Positions 54,142-62,252 are shown, counted from the stretch's first letter. The stretch is DNA of 64,000 nucleotides from an uncultured Litoreibacter sp. (GCA_947494435.1 CANLUY010000002.1:930001-994000), one strand, 5' to 3'. Numbers and translations: made by a program. The notes: generated by a model from the sequence alone, not told the origin.

Positions 54142-54840
54142 TTAAGGCCCCGACCACTCGATCGGACAAATCTCTGCTGATTTTCCACCGAAATCCCAAA
54201 CGCGGCCATAGTCGCGAATACGAGACTTTTTCCCGACCGCTGCGATAATATCCGGACCCATCCAGTATTTGGAGTTCGTTACCATCACAGGATGATCATC
54301 TGACTTACCAGAAATCATCTCAATCTCACCTTGGATTTTACGCCCGATATTGATCGACCGTTTCTTCCCTTCGCGAACGATTTCAACCGGAGCACGTTCT
54401 GCACCAATGATTTCTGACACCAGCATAGTGAACAATCCCGTTGTCCCACCAGCGGCACCGGAGAAGATTTTTAGGATACCGTTATAGGCTTTTTGTGTTG
54501 ATCTTTCATCGACATAGGCGGCGACCTTCCAGTCGCCCTCGCCCATCCGACCTGGAATATCTACGAGCAATCCAATATTGAGGCCCGACAGGTCCTCCCC
54601 TTCGAAATGCCCTTCATCAATCGCGATTGCCATCCACGCGTGGCAATGACCTTCGGTCGGAGGATGCGCACCAAGAGAAACCACACACGGACAAAACACC
54701 GTGCAAGAGCAATTCAAAAACAGCTCACCCTTGATTGACCAATCCGTAGGCTCTTTGCGTCTGCGCCGCGGGTTCATGCGCGCGTCGATCTTCTGCATGA
54801 CTTGCAGGCGATCAGATGGTTTGCGTTCCTTTTTGGCCAT
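54142..54840 (-). CDS. DUF1326 domain protein with cysteine cluster
   Basis: A 232-residue protein of the DUF1326 family. After a basic N-terminal tail (RMNPRRRRKEP) comes the family hallmark ELFLNCSCTVFCPCVVSLG with Cys44, 46, 50 and 52, then GHCHAW with Cys66. Such a cluster suggests metal binding, but no metal is established. No signal peptide is seen, so it is probably cytoplasmic or at the inner face of the membrane. ATG 54840 has GGGAGGG upstream. It follows the DUF2182 membrane protein by 11 bp, a pairing frequent in proteobacteria. Confidence 0.85.
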   Translation of the reverse strand: MAKKERKPSDRLQVMQKIDARMNPRRRRKEPTDWSIKGELFLNCSCTVFCPCVVSLGAHPPTEGHCHAWMAIAIDEGHFEGEDLSGLNIGLLVDIPGRMGEGDWKVAAYVDERSTQKAYNGILKIFSGAAGGTTGLFTMLVSEIIGAERAPVEIVREGKKRSINIGRKIQGEIEMISGKSDDHPVMVTNSKYWMGPDIIAAVGKKSRIRDYGRVWDFGGKSAEICPIEWSGP

Positions 54841-54851
54841 ACGACCCTCCC

Positions 54852-55676
54852 TTATCCAACGACGCCGTAAGCGGCGCAGCCTAGCCCTGCGAGGATTAAA
54901 ACAACCCCCATAGGTTTCGTAACATAGTGCCCGATTTGAGGCAGCTTTTCGATCACCATAAACACTGTGGCCAAACCCATCCATAAAAGGCTCATCACAC
55001 CACCAACAAAGCCCAGGGCCATGAAGCCCCAACAGCAACCGACGCAGAACGCACCAAGGCCCAAGCCCATGCGCAATCCACCGGCAAAACCAGTCTTCCA
55101 ATGACCGAGGAAATACATGCCGGGTGAGTGGCATACGCCGTGGCAAATCTCTTTTACACGCGTGAATTGAAATGCTCCTACGACCACAAGCAAAAGCCCT
55201 GCGAACCAAAGCGAATTTGAGATGCCCAGATCATCAATAAACCCGGATGCCATAAGGCCAATTTGCGCCACAGCGATCATTGCCGCGAATCCGACCCAAA
55301 CAACAAAATATCCGAGCAACACGCCAAGCCACCCTGCCCGTGTACCATTGGCTGAGACCATTAAATCTTCATAGGCCCGTAAAGTCGGAACCATTGTTGG
55401 CAACATCATTGCCGCCATCATAATCGCCCACATAGGAAATAATGCACCAAACGTCGTCATTTGCATCATTGGCATGCCTGCCATTGGGGCCATTCCCTCA
55501 GGCTTCATATCGCCTGACATAGACCCTGACATGGCACCGCCCACGTCCATCATACCAGTCGGGCGTCCAATCCAGTCCACACCCATCATTTGAGCCATGG
55601 AGAACATGACCCACCACGCGGCAAGAATTGCTGCGAAAAAAGACAGCCAGAGAACTGATCTGGTGATATGTGGCAT
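54852..55676 (-). CDS. DUF2182 membrane protein, Met/Cys-rich
   Basis: A 274-residue inner-membrane protein with about seven hydrophobic segments. Between the first and second segments lies a loop with eleven methionines in roughly 37 residues (for example MSGDMKPEGMAPMAGMPMMQ). Further on are CHGVCHSPGM and FCVGCCWGFM, both possible metal sites. The family has been described as predicted metal-binding but has no proven function. ATG 55676 has GGAGG upstream and begins MPHITRS. It is the first gene of the dmdA operon and divergent from a FadR-type regulator. Confidence 0.86.
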   Translation of the reverse strand: MPHITRSVLWLSFFAAILAAWWVMFSMAQMMGVDWIGRPTGMMDVGGAMSGSMSGDMKPEGMAPMAGMPMMQMTTFGALFPMWAIMMAAMMLPTMVPTLRAYEDLMVSANGTRAGWLGVLLGYFVVWVGFAAMIAVAQIGLMASGFIDDLGISNSLWFAGLLLVVVGAFQFTRVKEICHGVCHSPGMYFLGHWKTGFAGGLRMGLGLGAFCVGCCWGFMALGFVGGVMSLLWMGLATVFMVIEKLPQIGHYVTKPMGVVLILAGLGCAAYGVVG

Positions 55677-55697
55677 ACGTCCTCCCGACTCGACGGC

Positions 55698-55735
55698 TTG
55701 CCAATTCATTGTCAGGTTTTTAAATGTCTTACAAT
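55698..55735 (+). promoter_or_regulatory. Promoter and candidate operator between DUF2182 and the FadR-type gene
   Basis: TTGCCA and TAAATG are spaced by 17 bp and point towards the regulator gene. The inverted repeat ATTGT/ACAAT (55708-55712 with 55731-55735) overlaps it, and TTGTAAGACA on the minus strand resembles the TNGTNNNACNA pattern of FadR-type operators. With only 74 bp between the genes, one site could control both directions. Confidence 0.45.
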
Positions 55736-55750
55736 TAAAAAGGCAGCCAA

Positions 55751-56485
55751 ATGAAAATTGATCATACGTCAGACAAAGATCTTTCCGCGCAAATTGCCAC
55801 GGCAATCCGTGATGCGATTATCTCAGGTCAGCTGCCCGTCGACAAACGTCTTCCCTCGGAGGCCGAGTTAGCTGATCAGTTTGAAGTGTCCCGTCCGACA
55901 GTGCGCGAGGCTTTGAAACGCCTTGCTGCGCAATCCTTGATCCGAACGCAGCGCGGTGCAACCGGTGGGGCTTTTGTCAATCGGCTGACCTTCGAGGATG
56001 CGTATGGCCAGCAGATCACCACCTCAACATTATTGCTGTCCATGAATGCGGTCAGCTTTGAAACTGCGTGTGAGGCGCGCTACGCGCTTGAGCGCGCATG
56101 CGCCGTGCTCAGTGCCGGTCGGCGCGAAGCAGATCACCTTGCAACAATGCGCGCGGAAATTCACCGCCAAGCCCAGCCCGGCTTATCAGATGAAGCATTT
56201 TGTGCATCCGATGTGGCCTTTCATAGGGCGTTGGTCGATGGCGCGCGCAATCCGGTTCTGTCCTACCAATTGGCAGGCGCCGTCGAAGCGATGCAGCCGC
56301 TGATGAATATGATCACTTTTTCAGCGCGGTCACGTGAAGAAATTATCGCGCTTCACACCCGCATCGCGGATGCGATCGAAACGCAGAAACCCGATCTCGC
56401 AGATGCGGCATTGCGGGAATTGCAAGACTATACCATCGCATTGGCCAATGCGGTCATCGCAGAGCGTGCAGCGCAGCAAACTTGA
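55751..56485 (+). CDS. FadR-type GntR family regulator
   Basis: A 244-residue regulator with a GntR winged helix (LPSEAELADQFEVSRPTVRE, then RTQRGATGGAFV) and an FCD effector domain of helices with metal or ligand positions in DVAFHRALVDGA and IIALHTRIADAI. FCD regulators usually sense small carboxylates or their CoA esters. It is divergent from the DUF2182-DUF1326-DinB-dmdA-acuI operon and therefore the obvious candidate to control it, with DMSP, acrylate or a breakdown product as effector. This is inferred from position only. Confidence 0.9.
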   Translation: MKIDHTSDKDLSAQIATAIRDAIISGQLPVDKRLPSEAELADQFEVSRPTVREALKRLAAQSLIRTQRGATGGAFVNRLTFEDAYGQQITTSTLLLSMNAVSFETACEARYALERACAVLSAGRREADHLATMRAEIHRQAQPGLSDEAFCASDVAFHRALVDGARNPVLSYQLAGAVEAMQPLMNMITFSARSREEIIALHTRIADAIETQKPDLADAALRELQDYTIALANAVIAERAAQQT

Positions 56486-56663
56486 CGACGTGAACCTGCC
56501 ATGCAAGTAACGCGCAAGGGTCTGACCCCTGCCGTCCGCAAGCGTTCCGCTTTGGCGAAGTTAGTTATAACCTTAACATTCGCGCTCATGTGCAACATGT
56601 CGCCCGGATGGCAATGCGGACCCCATCTGATCAACGACATGTTCGAAAGATGTGAGATCGATC

Positions 56664-57089
56664 ATGCGACAATCGCAAACACTTGAGACCTACAAACAAC
56701 AAGCCAAAACCCTCCGCACCGAATTGGGGAGCACGCGCATTTCTCATGCCGAAGCTCTTGAATTGGTCGCCAAGCAGCACGGTTTCCGAAACTGGAATAC
56801 TTTGCACGGCGCGCTGGGCAACCGCCCTATCGTGTGCAGCTATACTCCTGGTGCACGGGTCAGTGGTTACTATTTGGGCCACAGTTTCAAAGGTACCGTA
56901 AAGTCTAGCGCGCGTTGGGGGCAAGACGGCCATACTCGATTGACAATCCGTTTTGATGAGCCAGTTGATGTGGTTGAGTTCGAGAGCTTCTCTGCGTTCC
57001 GGCAGCAGGTCAGCGCAGTCGTTGGACAAGATGGCATTTCCCCTCAAAGAACCTCAAAAGGCGTTGCCCATTTGGTGATTAGAGGCTGA
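56664..57089 (+). CDS. Glyoxalase_8-like small protein
   Basis: A 141-residue protein whose first 45 residues (YKQQAKTLRTELGSTRISHA, then EALELVAKQHGFRNWNTLHG) match the N-terminal helical motif found in 'glyoxalase superfamily' proteins of the Glyoxalase_8 type, also seen in phage and toxin-antitoxin contexts. The remainder, a small beta-rich domain (GARVSGYYLGHSFKGTVKSS), is not recognised. Function unknown. An ATG at 56664 is used; a GTG four codons earlier is possible. The 178 bp before it (56486-56663) show no gene. Confidence 0.65.
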   Translation: MRQSQTLETYKQQAKTLRTELGSTRISHAEALELVAKQHGFRNWNTLHGALGNRPIVCSYTPGARVSGYYLGHSFKGTVKSSARWGQDGHTRLTIRFDEPVDVVEFESFSAFRQQVSAVVGQDGISPQRTSKGVAHLVIRG

Positions 57090-57107
57090 TCATCGAAATT
57101 TAAATAT

Positions 57108-57138
57108 GCCTGAAAATAGAACGATTCTGTTTTCAGGC
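57108..57138. terminator. Long inverted repeat, probable terminator
   Basis: A 14-bp stem with one G-T pair and a three-base loop, beginning GCCTGAAAA and ending TTTTCAGGC, lies 18 bp beyond the Glyoxalase_8-like gene. No T-run follows on the plus strand, so it may stop transcription only partly or protect the mRNA end. Confidence 0.5.
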
Positions 57139-57254
57139 ACACCAATAGTGCGGCCTCCCGCATACCGTCCTTCCAATCAAATGAATTTACTTGTCCCCTC
57201 AGACGCTTGCGCCTAGTTTTTTGTCAGTTCGACAACCGCCTGGGAGGGCAATTC

Positions 57255-58304
57255 ATGAACCACGTCACAAAACTGTTGGGCAGCGCCGCATTGGCAATGA
57301 CTGCGACCACCGCTTTCGCCGCTGACCCCGATCTGCTGGTCTTTGACTGGTCCGGATATGAAGAAGAAGGTTTCTTCATTAAATATGCTGAGAAACATGG
57401 CTCTGGCCCGACCTACGCTTTCTTTGGTGAAGAGGAAGAGGCCTTCCAAAAGCTACGGTCCGGATTCAAAGCAGATGTGGCGCACCCCTGCTCACAGTCT
57501 GTGGATAAGTGGTATCAAGCAGGCTTGTTAGAGCCATGGGACATCACAAAAATTCCCTCCTACGACACGCTTGCCGAATTATACAAAACCGACCCGACCT
57601 TTGTCCGGGACGGTGATGTTTACTTCATTCCGGCTGATCTTGGGATGACGGGCATGGCGTATCTGTCCGACGACGTCCCGGCTGAAGATATCGCCTCCTT
57701 GCAGATCTTTGTTGATCAAAAATACGCCGGACGCACATCGCTGCCAGACAATGTGGATGACGCTTATGCGCTCGCCTATTTGGCGACAGGCGTTTCCGAT
57801 TGGACGCAAGCAACAGAAGAAGACTTCAAGACCGCATCCGCTTGGCTGCGGCAAGCGCATGCGAATGCGCGCGCTTACTGGGCTGATGGCGCTGAGTTGG
57901 CACAGCTTATGGCCACGGGCGAGGTCCAAATTGCATGGGCCTGGAATGAAACTCCGGTTCAGATGGTCGGTGATGGCTACAATGTCGGCTTCCAGCGCGA
58001 AGCGGCAGAGGGCTCCTCAAGCTGGTTCTGTGGCTATGTCAATTTGAAAGACGGCCCGGGCTCTGAAGAAAAGGCTCATGATTTCATCGAAAGCTTTTTG
58101 AGCCTGGATACCGCAAACTACATCGTGACAGAGTGGGGCTATGGCCATTCGAACACTGCTGCAATGGGCGGATTCGGCACAGACGCTTTGACCGAAGTCG
58201 GCCTGAACGACATCTCTGCACCGCAGTTGGCGCAACTGCCAATGGACAATGCGTTGCGGGAAATGATGATCAAAGAGTTTGAGCGCATCAAAGCCGGTTT
58301 CTAG
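57255..58304 (+). CDS. Polyamine ABC transporter substrate-binding protein (PotD/F type)
   Basis: A 349-residue periplasmic binding protein with a signal peptide ending TTAFAADP. The mature protein begins LLVFDWSGYEEEGFF and shows the PotD/PotF pattern (DVAHPCSQSVDKWYQAGLLE, ADLGMTGMAYLSDD, IAWAWNETPVQM), binding spermidine, putrescine or a related cation. ATG 57255 has GGGAGGG upstream. No permease or ATPase gene follows: the next gene is convergent. It is thus an orphan binding protein that must share a transporter encoded elsewhere. Confidence 0.9.
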   Translation: MNHVTKLLGSAALAMTATTAFAADPDLLVFDWSGYEEEGFFIKYAEKHGSGPTYAFFGEEEEAFQKLRSGFKADVAHPCSQSVDKWYQAGLLEPWDITKIPSYDTLAELYKTDPTFVRDGDVYFIPADLGMTGMAYLSDDVPAEDIASLQIFVDQKYAGRTSLPDNVDDAYALAYLATGVSDWTQATEEDFKTASAWLRQAHANARAYWADGAELAQLMATGEVQIAWAWNETPVQMVGDGYNVGFQREAAEGSSSWFCGYVNLKDGPGSEEKAHDFIESFLSLDTANYIVTEWGYGHSNTAAMGGFGTDALTEVGLNDISAPQLAQLPMDNALREMMIKEFERIKAGF

Positions 58305-58324
58305 TCACATCTTTCTATCAACGT

Positions 58325-58346
58325 GGCCCGCCAATCTCGGTGGGCC
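58325..58346. terminator. GC-rich hairpin between convergent genes
   Basis: GGCCCGCC and GGTGGGCC form an 8-bp stem with one G-T pair and a six-base loop between the binding protein gene and the convergent GGDEF-EAL gene. There is no clear T-run, so the strength is uncertain. Confidence 0.5.
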
Positions 58347-58366
58347 GCATCTTCGCGTTTAGGCTC

Positions 58367-60421
58367 TCAAGCCACTTGCCCATCCAGTTGCTGCGCTTTC
58401 CGTCCGACGATGACACGGGCATCCGCAAGTGACATCGGTTTGCCAAAGTAGAACCCTTGGACCGATGCACAATTCTCGCGTTGCAAGAACTGCAGCTCAT
58501 CCTCCTGCTCCACCCCTTCGGCCAACACAGGAATGTTTAACGCATCGCCAAGTAGAAGCGTTGAACGCACAATGGCTGCACGTTGAATATTTGAATGTAC
58601 GTCTTGGACAAAGCTCCGGTCGATTTTAATCTTGTCGAACGGAAAGGCCTGAAGCGTCGCAAGGGAAGAATAGCCAGTTCCGAAATCATCCATAGCGATC
58701 CGAATGCCCATTTGCTTGAGCTTGTGCATGACCTTCAGCGTGTTTTTCTGATCGTCGATAATACTTGCTTCCGTCACCTCAAGTTCAAGACGCGTAGGGT
58801 CCAGCGCGCTTTCCAGCAAAATATCTGACACATGCTCTAGGAACGATGGCTGAACCAATTGTTGGGGCGCAACATTGACGGCGATCCCAAACGGTTTTTC
58901 CCAACTTGCCGCTTCCATACAAGCGGTTCGCAACACCCATAGTCCGATATCGCGGATCAAGCCGGTTTCCTCTGCCAGAGGTATAAAGTTGGCGGGTGAG
59001 ATCAGACCTCTTTCCGGGTGGTTCCAACGAAGCAAAACCTCAAACCCTTCAGGTGCCAAGGTCTGAATATTGTTCTGTAACTGATAGACCAACTCAAGCT
59101 CGTTATTGGGCACGGCCTGCCTGAGATCATTGACCATAAACAACTTATCCCGGTTTTGTTTGTCCATCTCCGGATTGTAAAAACAGACCTTCTTATCGCC
59201 ACCGGATTTCGCCCGATACATTGCCAAATCCGAATAATGCAAAAGCTGGTCGGTATCGCTCCCATTATCGAGACTGCTGGAAATGCCAATGCTCGCCCCA
59301 ATGGAGATTTCGCCTTGTTCAATCTGGATCGGTTCGAGGATCTGCGCCCTGAGCCGATGTGCAAATGCTTGAACCTCGTCGAGGCGTCGAAACCTTGTCT
59401 TGATCGCCACGAACTCGTCCCCGCCCACGCGCGCAAGAAATTCATCCTGATCAAGAACGGACGTCATCGCCGTAGAAATATTAGTCAGAACGAAATCTCC
59501 AGCCCCGTGGCCGTACAGGTCGTTCACGTCTTTGAAAAGGTCCAGATCAATCGTCAAAATTGCCGCTCTTGCGCCGGGCTCAAGCTCAAGCAGCTCAGAC
59601 AAATCTGCCATCTTCTGCTTCAGTTTCAAGCGATTGGGCAACTGAGTCAGCGGGTCGTGCATAGCGGCATCCCGCAACTTTCCATCGGTCTCATATTCCA
59701 TCCCGGTCTCGATCAGCAGCGCGGCCAAACCGATGAGCAACACCGCAGCGGTTACACCAACCACAAGAAAGCTGAGGGTCATGTCGGAGATCACTTGTGG
59801 CGGCACAACAATCCGCGGATCGAGTTCAATCTCGATCGCTCCCATCGCGGTGAAATGCATGCTGCAAATCGTCAGAACCATAAGCGCAGCACCAATGCGC
59901 CACATGTAAGTCGGACGGGGTTGGCTGATGGCGAAAAACGCGCATGCCCCGAGACTCGCGCCAACAATGACCGACGCGACGACCAACGAGCCGTACCAAA
60001 CGATTTGTCCCGGAAGCAAATATGCAGACATCCCAAGGTAGTGCATCAGCGTCACGGTAAGCCCAAAAAATGCACCACCGACCAATCGCATCGCTGGGGG
60101 TTTGAAATTCACCGTTACAAAGATCGAAATGGCCATCCCCAAAATTGCCACCAGAAGTGACAGTGTCGTAATTCCCGGCTCATAGGCGTGTTCGAAAACC
60201 GGTTCATAGGCAAGCATGGCAATGAAATGCGTCGACCAAATCGTCGCGCCCGATATCATTGCCGTAAGCAACAGTTTAATCGTTCGTTGATGGCCCTTCG
60301 CGCGGCAGGTTCTCGAAAGAAGTTGCGCTGACAAACCCGACCCGACGATGCAAACCATTGCGGCAAGCAACACCAAGCCATGATTGTGCTCGTATCCTAA
60401 ACACTCAATAATCCGGTACAT
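58367..60421 (-). CDS. MHYT-GGDEF-EAL protein (cyclic di-GMP synthesis and breakdown)
   Basis: A 684-residue membrane protein. The N-terminal 250 residues carry seven predicted membrane helices with three MHYT-type motifs (STHFIAML, LMHYLGMS, SMHFTAMG), thought to bind copper and sense oxygen, CO or NO. The GGDEF domain is near residue 332 with an intact RVGGDEF, so diguanylate cyclase activity is possible. The EAL domain has EVLLRW near 462 and DDFGTGYSSL and AEGVE downstream, so phosphodiesterase residues also look intact. It stands alone between convergent potD and the tmRNA gene, and should affect biofilm or motility. Confidence 0.92.
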   Translation of the reverse strand: MYRIIECLGYEHNHGLVLLAAMVCIVGSGLSAQLLSRTCRAKGHQRTIKLLLTAMISGATIWSTHFIAMLAYEPVFEHAYEPGITTLSLLVAILGMAISIFVTVNFKPPAMRLVGGAFFGLTVTLMHYLGMSAYLLPGQIVWYGSLVVASVIVGASLGACAFFAISQPRPTYMWRIGAALMVLTICSMHFTAMGAIEIELDPRIVVPPQVISDMTLSFLVVGVTAAVLLIGLAALLIETGMEYETDGKLRDAAMHDPLTQLPNRLKLKQKMADLSELLELEPGARAAILTIDLDLFKDVNDLYGHGAGDFVLTNISTAMTSVLDQDEFLARVGGDEFVAIKTRFRRLDEVQAFAHRLRAQILEPIQIEQGEISIGASIGISSSLDNGSDTDQLLHYSDLAMYRAKSGGDKKVCFYNPEMDKQNRDKLFMVNDLRQAVPNNELELVYQLQNNIQTLAPEGFEVLLRWNHPERGLISPANFIPLAEETGLIRDIGLWVLRTACMEAASWEKPFGIAVNVAPQQLVQPSFLEHVSDILLESALDPTRLELEVTEASIIDDQKNTLKVMHKLKQMGIRIAMDDFGTGYSSLATLQAFPFDKIKIDRSFVQDVHSNIQRAAIVRSTLLLGDALNIPVLAEGVEQEDELQFLQRENCASVQGFYFGKPMSLADARVIVGRKAQQLDGQVA

Positions 60422-60580
60422 AAGCGCCCTATGTCATGAAACGAGCGATTAGGTAGCGGGGAGATGCCTAACAAACCCTGCATGTCAGGCGCATAAATCA
60501 TCGCAATATAATGCAAATTTTGCGCAAATTTTTAACGCTCTGCCATGACGAGGCCGTCTGACATCAGACCAAAGCTGTCA

Positions 60581-60609
60581 TTGTAACCTTAGCACCTTTG
60601 ACCTATATC
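60581..60609 (+). promoter_or_regulatory. Likely promoter of the tmRNA gene
   Basis: TTGTAA and TATATC are spaced by 17 bp, and transcription would begin about 15-20 bp before the acceptor piece. A second -35-like TTGACC lies at 60598 but lacks a good -10. Confidence 0.45.
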
Positions 60610-60629
60610 AGGATTGTCCCTCGGGACTA

Positions 60630-60692
60630 TGAACATAAACGCGCTCGTAATAAGCGGATCGGACCCGGGGGCGGTACCCGGCGACTCCACCA
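60630..60692 (+). ncRNA. ssrA: tmRNA acceptor piece (permuted ssrA)
   Basis: The T arm is CCGGG-GGCGGTA-CCCGG, and CGACTCC plus ACCA (ending at 60692) forms the 3' half of the acceptor stem. It pairs with GGGGTCG at 60716. The acceptor half lies before the coding half, the hallmark of the circularly permuted, two-piece tmRNA of alphaproteobacteria. The 5' end is estimated. The intervening segment 60693-60715 forms a small hairpin (ATCCT/AGGAT) and would be removed by processing. Confidence 0.9.
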
Positions 60693-60715
60693 AACATCCT
60701 TCGTTTGAGGATCAT

Positions 60716-60930
60716 GGGGTCGAAATAGGATCGACGAACGTCTAAAGGGGTTAGCTTTGTTTCGGTGAGTTACCACCGTTATCGGTACATTTTAAGCTAG
60801 TTGCAAACGACAACAAAGCTCCAATGGCTCTGGCTGCGTAAGCGGTCCGAAACATTGAAATCTTAAGCCCTTAGGCCTAGCCGCTTAAGGCGGGGTTTGC
60901 AGGTACCTGGCAACAGAAACCTGCGCTTTC
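60716..60930 (+). ncRNA. ssrA: tmRNA coding piece with tag reading frame (permuted ssrA)
   Basis: The piece begins GGGGTCGAAATAGGATCGAC, the conserved 5' end of tmRNA. The resume codon is GCA at 60803, and the tag reads ANDNKAPMALAA followed by TAA (60839-60841); the hydrophobic ALAA end is the usual degradation signal. Pseudoknot stems are visible (CGGTG/CACCG before the tag; CTTAAGC/GCTTAAG after it). A final stem GCAGGT/ACCTGC (60899-60924) with a short T-rich stretch marks the 3' end. tmRNA with SmpB rescues stalled ribosomes and tags the nascent chain. Confidence 0.95.
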
Positions 60931-60993
60931 CTTACCTTGTGTTTACGTTTGTCCATGTAAGAGTTCTGATACGCTTTGTGGATTGGACACCGC

Positions 60994-61422
60994 ATGAAGA
61001 ACGAAGACCTTTTACGGAATTGGCTGATACAGGTCTGGATCGAGAATGACTTTCGCGGTGCCGAAAAAGCGTTTTCACCTGAAACACAAACAGCGCATAT
61101 CGCTGGTGAGTTAAAGCTCCGCGCCAACGACTACGAAACGATGGTCGGCGCGATTTGCGCTAATTTCAGGCCTGAGAGCCTTGAATTGTCCAACGTCATT
61201 GAACAAGGCAACAAGATATCGGCACAGATGACTTTGAAAGGACGCCGCCTAGATAGCGAGGCTGAGGCTAGTCTTAACGTATATGTCTACCGCGAAATAA
61301 AGAACGGCAAATTCGTCGGATCGGCGTCCTACCCCGACTACATTGCTTTCTACACCGCGATGGGACAGTTGCCGCCAGATATGGTCTCTACACTTATGAT
61401 GGGCGGCAGCTTGCATGAGTGA
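60994..61422 (+). CDS. NTF2-like (SnoaL-type) protein
   Basis: A 142-residue protein with the helix-then-sheet pattern of NTF2-like folds (LLRNWLIQVWIENDFRGAEK, then ETMVGAICANFRPESLELSN). Relatives are polyketide-cyclase-like enzymes or simple binding proteins. No catalytic Asp/His set is certain. ATG 60994 is preferred over an ATG six codons earlier. The gene lies between tmRNA and a convergent ArsR-type regulator, with 15 bp between stops, and has no evident partner. Confidence 0.7.
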   Translation: MKNEDLLRNWLIQVWIENDFRGAEKAFSPETQTAHIAGELKLRANDYETMVGAICANFRPESLELSNVIEQGNKISAQMTLKGRRLDSEAEASLNVYVYREIKNGKFVGSASYPDYIAFYTAMGQLPPDMVSTLMMGGSLHE

Positions 61423-61437
61423 GTGTCTTGGAAGCTC

Positions 61438-62115
61438 TTAGCTGATACCAAACGCCGCCTTAAATTGACCAAGACCTTTGGGCTTAAAAGAAACGACCCG
61501 GCTGTCGGCAACACGCTCTGCCCAACCCTCGCTATAGAGGTGATCCAGTATCGCGCGACCAAGTCGACCCGCTAGATGTGAGCGCCGTTCTGACCAGTCC
61601 AAACATTCACGACACAGCGGTGCGCGTCCTTTCGGATCAACATGAATTCCAAGCGCGTCTATCTGTTGCTGCCCAGTCTGGGTTAATTCCAACCCATCCA
61701 CACCGACCATCAGTGCCTGGTCCCGTTTCAACGCATCAAACAGGGCCACGCCAAGATCACCTGCAAGATGGTTATAACAAACGCGGGCAAATCGCATTTC
61801 TGGATCGCGCGGCCCAGTGCGTGTGCGCAACTGACCGCGTTTGGCGGCAAGCCCCATAAGAGCTTCGAGAACGCGCGCAACGTCTTCATCCGCCAATACA
61901 AAATAATGATGGCGCCCCTGCCTGTTGCGCCGGATCAAGCCGCCTTCTTCCATCTTGGCAAGATGGCCAGACGCAGTTTGCAATAAAACCCCTGCCTCAG
62001 ACGCCAATTCACCCGCCGTCAACGCTTTGCCACTCATTAAAGCGGACAGCATGTTTGCACGACCCGGATCTCCGATTAACGACCCAATCCGCGAGATATC
62101 AGGCCCTTCCTTCAT
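61438..62115 (-). CDS. ArsR-type winged-helix regulator with C-terminal extension
   Basis: A 225-residue regulator. The winged helix shows LIGDPGRANMLSALMSGKAL, ELASEAGVLLQTASGHLAKM and GGLIRRNRQGRHHYFVLA. The second half includes RFARVCYNHLAGDLGVALFD and CRECLDWSERRSHLAGRLG, a conserved block of a sub-family of ArsR-like regulators whose cysteines may bind metal. The start at ATG 62115 (MKEGPDIS) is likely. It is divergent from the NIPSNAP-ABM-ChrB-ChrA operon and probably represses it. Confidence 0.82.
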   Translation of the reverse strand: MKEGPDISRIGSLIGDPGRANMLSALMSGKALTAGELASEAGVLLQTASGHLAKMEEGGLIRRNRQGRHHYFVLADEDVARVLEALMGLAAKRGQLRTRTGPRDPEMRFARVCYNHLAGDLGVALFDALKRDQALMVGVDGLELTQTGQQQIDALGIHVDPKGRAPLCRECLDWSERRSHLAGRLGRAILDHLYSEGWAERVADSRVVSFKPKGLGQFKAAFGIS

Positions 62116-62252
62116 AACGCCCTTACAATTCGCTTGATACCGAACCATGCCAGCAAAACCGGTTTCAAACAAGCGCAAACACTACGGCCCGTACCGAAGC
62201 ATTAACTGCCACCTAAGCACTACGTTTCCCTCAGACACATAAGGAGGGCCCA

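Noticed and set aside
56501-56686. Small ORF between the FadR-type and Glyoxalase_8-like genes
   Set aside because: It has 61 codons, overlaps the next gene, lacks a ribosome-binding site and shows no clear signal peptide or domain.
59156-60160. 334-codon open frame antisense to the GGDEF-EAL gene
   Set aside because: It is a shadow of the GGDEF-EAL gene, with low-complexity His/Arg/Gln composition.
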